Positions 63,132 through 64,000 of a stretch of DNA of 64,000 nt are shown piece by piece. Source of the DNA: Evansella caseinilytica (GTDB taxonomy: Bacteria > Bacillota > Bacilli > Bacillales > Salisediminibacteriaceae); NCBI RefSeq assembly GCF_900107275.1, contig NZ_FNPI01000012.1, positions 62,001 through 126,000 on the forward strand, in the 5' to 3' direction. Every line of letters begins with the position of its first letter. The first letter of the stretch is position 1. The translations under genes and the position numbers were made by a program. The notes beneath the pieces are model-generated. The model was not told where the DNA came from. It did no database searches and worked only from the letters and a program-made list of their open reading frames with translations.

Positions 63132-63278
63132 GTGTTTGTTCAAAAAGAATTGGTTATTATCTTTTTGAACAAACACGATGCAATGAGTGGAGCCGATGCA
63201 TTCTTTTCAAGCCAGCTATGAGTGGTTTTCTCGTAGCTGGTGCATCGAGCAGAGCCATTGCCTTTTTGAACGCGCTCT
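63132..63278 (+). mobile_element. Family A palindromic element, copy A8 (147 bp)
   Basis: Begins GTGTTTGTTCAAAAAG and ends CTTTTTGAACGCGCTCT, flanked by TAAA (63128-63131 and 63279-63282). The interior contains CCAGCTATGAG paired with CTCGTAGCTGG and an outer GATGCA/TGCATC stem. It is a short form like A5. Confidence 0.88.
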
Positions 63279-63280
63279 TA

Positions 63281-63320
63281 AAAGGTGTCTTACAAAGCAA
63301 TATGCTTTTGAGGCACCTTT
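63281..63320. terminator. Family C hairpin after element A8
   Basis: AAAGGTGTCTTACAAAGCA (63281-63299) pairs with TGCTTTTGAGGCACCTTT (63303-63320), followed by GTTGTTT. It overlaps the right target repeat of A8 and probably ends the coat gene transcript. Confidence 0.65.
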
Positions 63321-63423
63321 GTTGTTTATTTTGATTTTTCTTATAGAGTATAGGACCCTCGTCCTAAAACGTCAGCACAGGTGAGACTTTCATCAGGCGT
63401 TGTAGAGTCTTTCAATCACTTAA

Positions 63424-63535
63424 AGAGGATGCTCCAAAAGTCCATGAAATATTGACGGCGAATCTCAGCGTTCGCGTTACCCCTCTGCTGTTCACGTACG
63501 TTTCCCAGTGCGACTGCCGCGCTGCAACTTTTTTC
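63424..63535 (-). mobile_element. Family B element, diverged copy in reverse orientation
   Basis: AGAGGATGCTCCAAAAGTCC, GGCGAATCTCAGCG, CCTCTGCTGTTCACGTACG and GACTGCCGCGCTGCAAC are the complement of the B1 right end and interior. The other terminus is lost. It lies before the Zur-like box. Confidence 0.6.
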
Positions 63536-63604
63536 CACTGATATGTTTTCTTTTAAACAGTGAAAGGCTTCTCTTGCCAAATAGGAATCATTACGATATG
63601 ATAT

Positions 63605-63625
63605 AAATCGAAATTATTACGAATT
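63605..63625. promoter_or_regulatory. Zur-like box before the terminal ABC lipoprotein gene
   Basis: The 21 bp match the Bacillus Zur operator at all but two positions: TCGAAATTATTACGA in the core (consensus TCGTAATNATTACGA). It ends 12 bp before the GTG start and 1 bp before the Shine-Dalgarno, so bound Zur would block the gene. Confidence 0.78.
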
Positions 63626-63637
63626 GGAGGGAGTTTA

Positions 63638-64000
63638 GTGAAAAGAAATCATCATTGCTATATCAATAGCTTATTATATAGTTTCTTAAAAAATCACTTT
63701 CTAATCATTGGGAGCTTGTTGGCAAGTATTAGCTTGTTCACTGCGTGCGGAGAATCGCCAACGAGCACCGGGGAAAAAGGGGAGGAGAAACACATCCATT
63801 TTCTCTATAATTTTTCTACCAATTCTTTAGATCCTCATGTTGATTCAAGCTATGTGCCTTTAAGAGCAGGAATTACAGAAACATTAGTAAAGTTAGATGA
63901 AGAAAACTTAACTGTTGCACCATGGCTGGCAGAAAGCTGGGAAGGCGAAGATGGCATCAACTGGACAATTTATCTTCGCGATGATGTGACATTCCACAAT
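63638..64000 (+). CDS. ABC transporter substrate-binding lipoprotein, NikA/CntA/peptide type (partial)
   Basis: The first 121 residues are present; the gene runs off the window. GTG 63638 follows GGAGGGAG. A long basic N-terminus leads to a lipobox SLFTACGES (Cys at about 38). Then FLYNFSTNSLDPHVDSSYVP, GITETLVKLDEENLTVAPWL and WTIYLRDDVTFHN are typical of SBP family 5. Members bind peptides, nickel or metallophores. A Zur-like box just upstream points to zinc-linked uptake, for example a zinc metallophore importer, which is an inference. Confidence 0.85.
   Translation, partial: MKRNHHCYINSLLYSFLKNHFLIIGSLLASISLFTACGESPTSTGEKGEEKHIHFLYNFSTNSLDPHVDSSYVPLRAGITETLVKLDEENLTVAPWLAESWEGEDGINWTIYLRDDVTFHN

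Overview
The window looks like chromosomal DNA of a spore-forming member of the Bacillaceae. Supporting signs are purine-rich Shine-Dalgarno sites, a CotF-type spore coat gene, B. subtilis-like genes (iolABCDEG, khtTU, yeeI, yqeG, a yugP-like peptidase, a second murG) and sites resembling Bacillus CcpA, Fur, Zur and LexA boxes. Na+-solute symport, a TRAP transporter and a K+/H+ antiporter would suit a salt- or alkali-adapted species, but the species cannot be named from sequence alone.

Layout. 0-10.5 kb: myo-inositol catabolism (iolJ remnant, iolA, B, C, D, E, G and an SSS-family symporter) with cre-like operators. 10.9-17.4 kb: KhtTU antiporter, an HssRS-like two-component system, a membrane Zn peptidase, Zur-box-linked folE2 and a self-operated TetR gene. 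17.5-24.5 kb: GNAT, then a Fur-controlled siderophore uptake cluster (two permeases, ATPase, AraC regulator, lipoprotein), then YeeI. 24.7-44 kb: a mosaic accessory region with uneven base composition, many regulators and decayed genes. It holds an AraC/SDR pair, Crp/Fnr, MarR/nitroreductase/flavin monooxygenase, a nucleotidyltransferase behind a leader-peptide attenuator, an AviRa-like rRNA methyltransferase, a THUMP methyltransferase, an orphan BceR-like regulator, DUF421, a LexA-box helicase and a phosphopantetheinyl transferase. 44-47.5 kb: a frameshifted ABC exporter. 48-55.3 kb: HIT protein and a TRAP transporter with its own YesMN-like two-component system. 55.8-64 kb: secreted NlpC/P60-like protein, interrupted hydrolase, DUF4269, murG2, tandem repeats, yqeG, DUF1292, spore coat protein, and a Zur-box-preceded ABC substrate-binding lipoprotein cut by the window end.

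The most striking finding is a pair of dispersed non-coding palindromic elements, called families A and B here. Family A (126-317 bp) starts GTGTTTGTTCAAAAAG and ends CTTTTTGAACAnnCTCT. Five copies are flanked by exact 4-bp direct repeats (TAAA, TATT, GTAA, ATTA, TAAA). One copy splits a hydrolase gene, and removing it with one repeat restores the reading frame exactly. This is what a MITE-like non-autonomous mobile element would look like. Family B has similar termini but no clear target duplications. No transposase is in the window.

Other notable points: a nine-codon leader ORF containing the 5' arm of a terminator before a resistance-type nucleotidyltransferase; two Zur-like boxes 47 kb apart; a Fur box inside a terminator-like palindrome; paired MarR operators bracketing a consensus promoter; two arrays of short tandem repeats; and several broken genes whose defects fit single-base losses in homopolymer runs.
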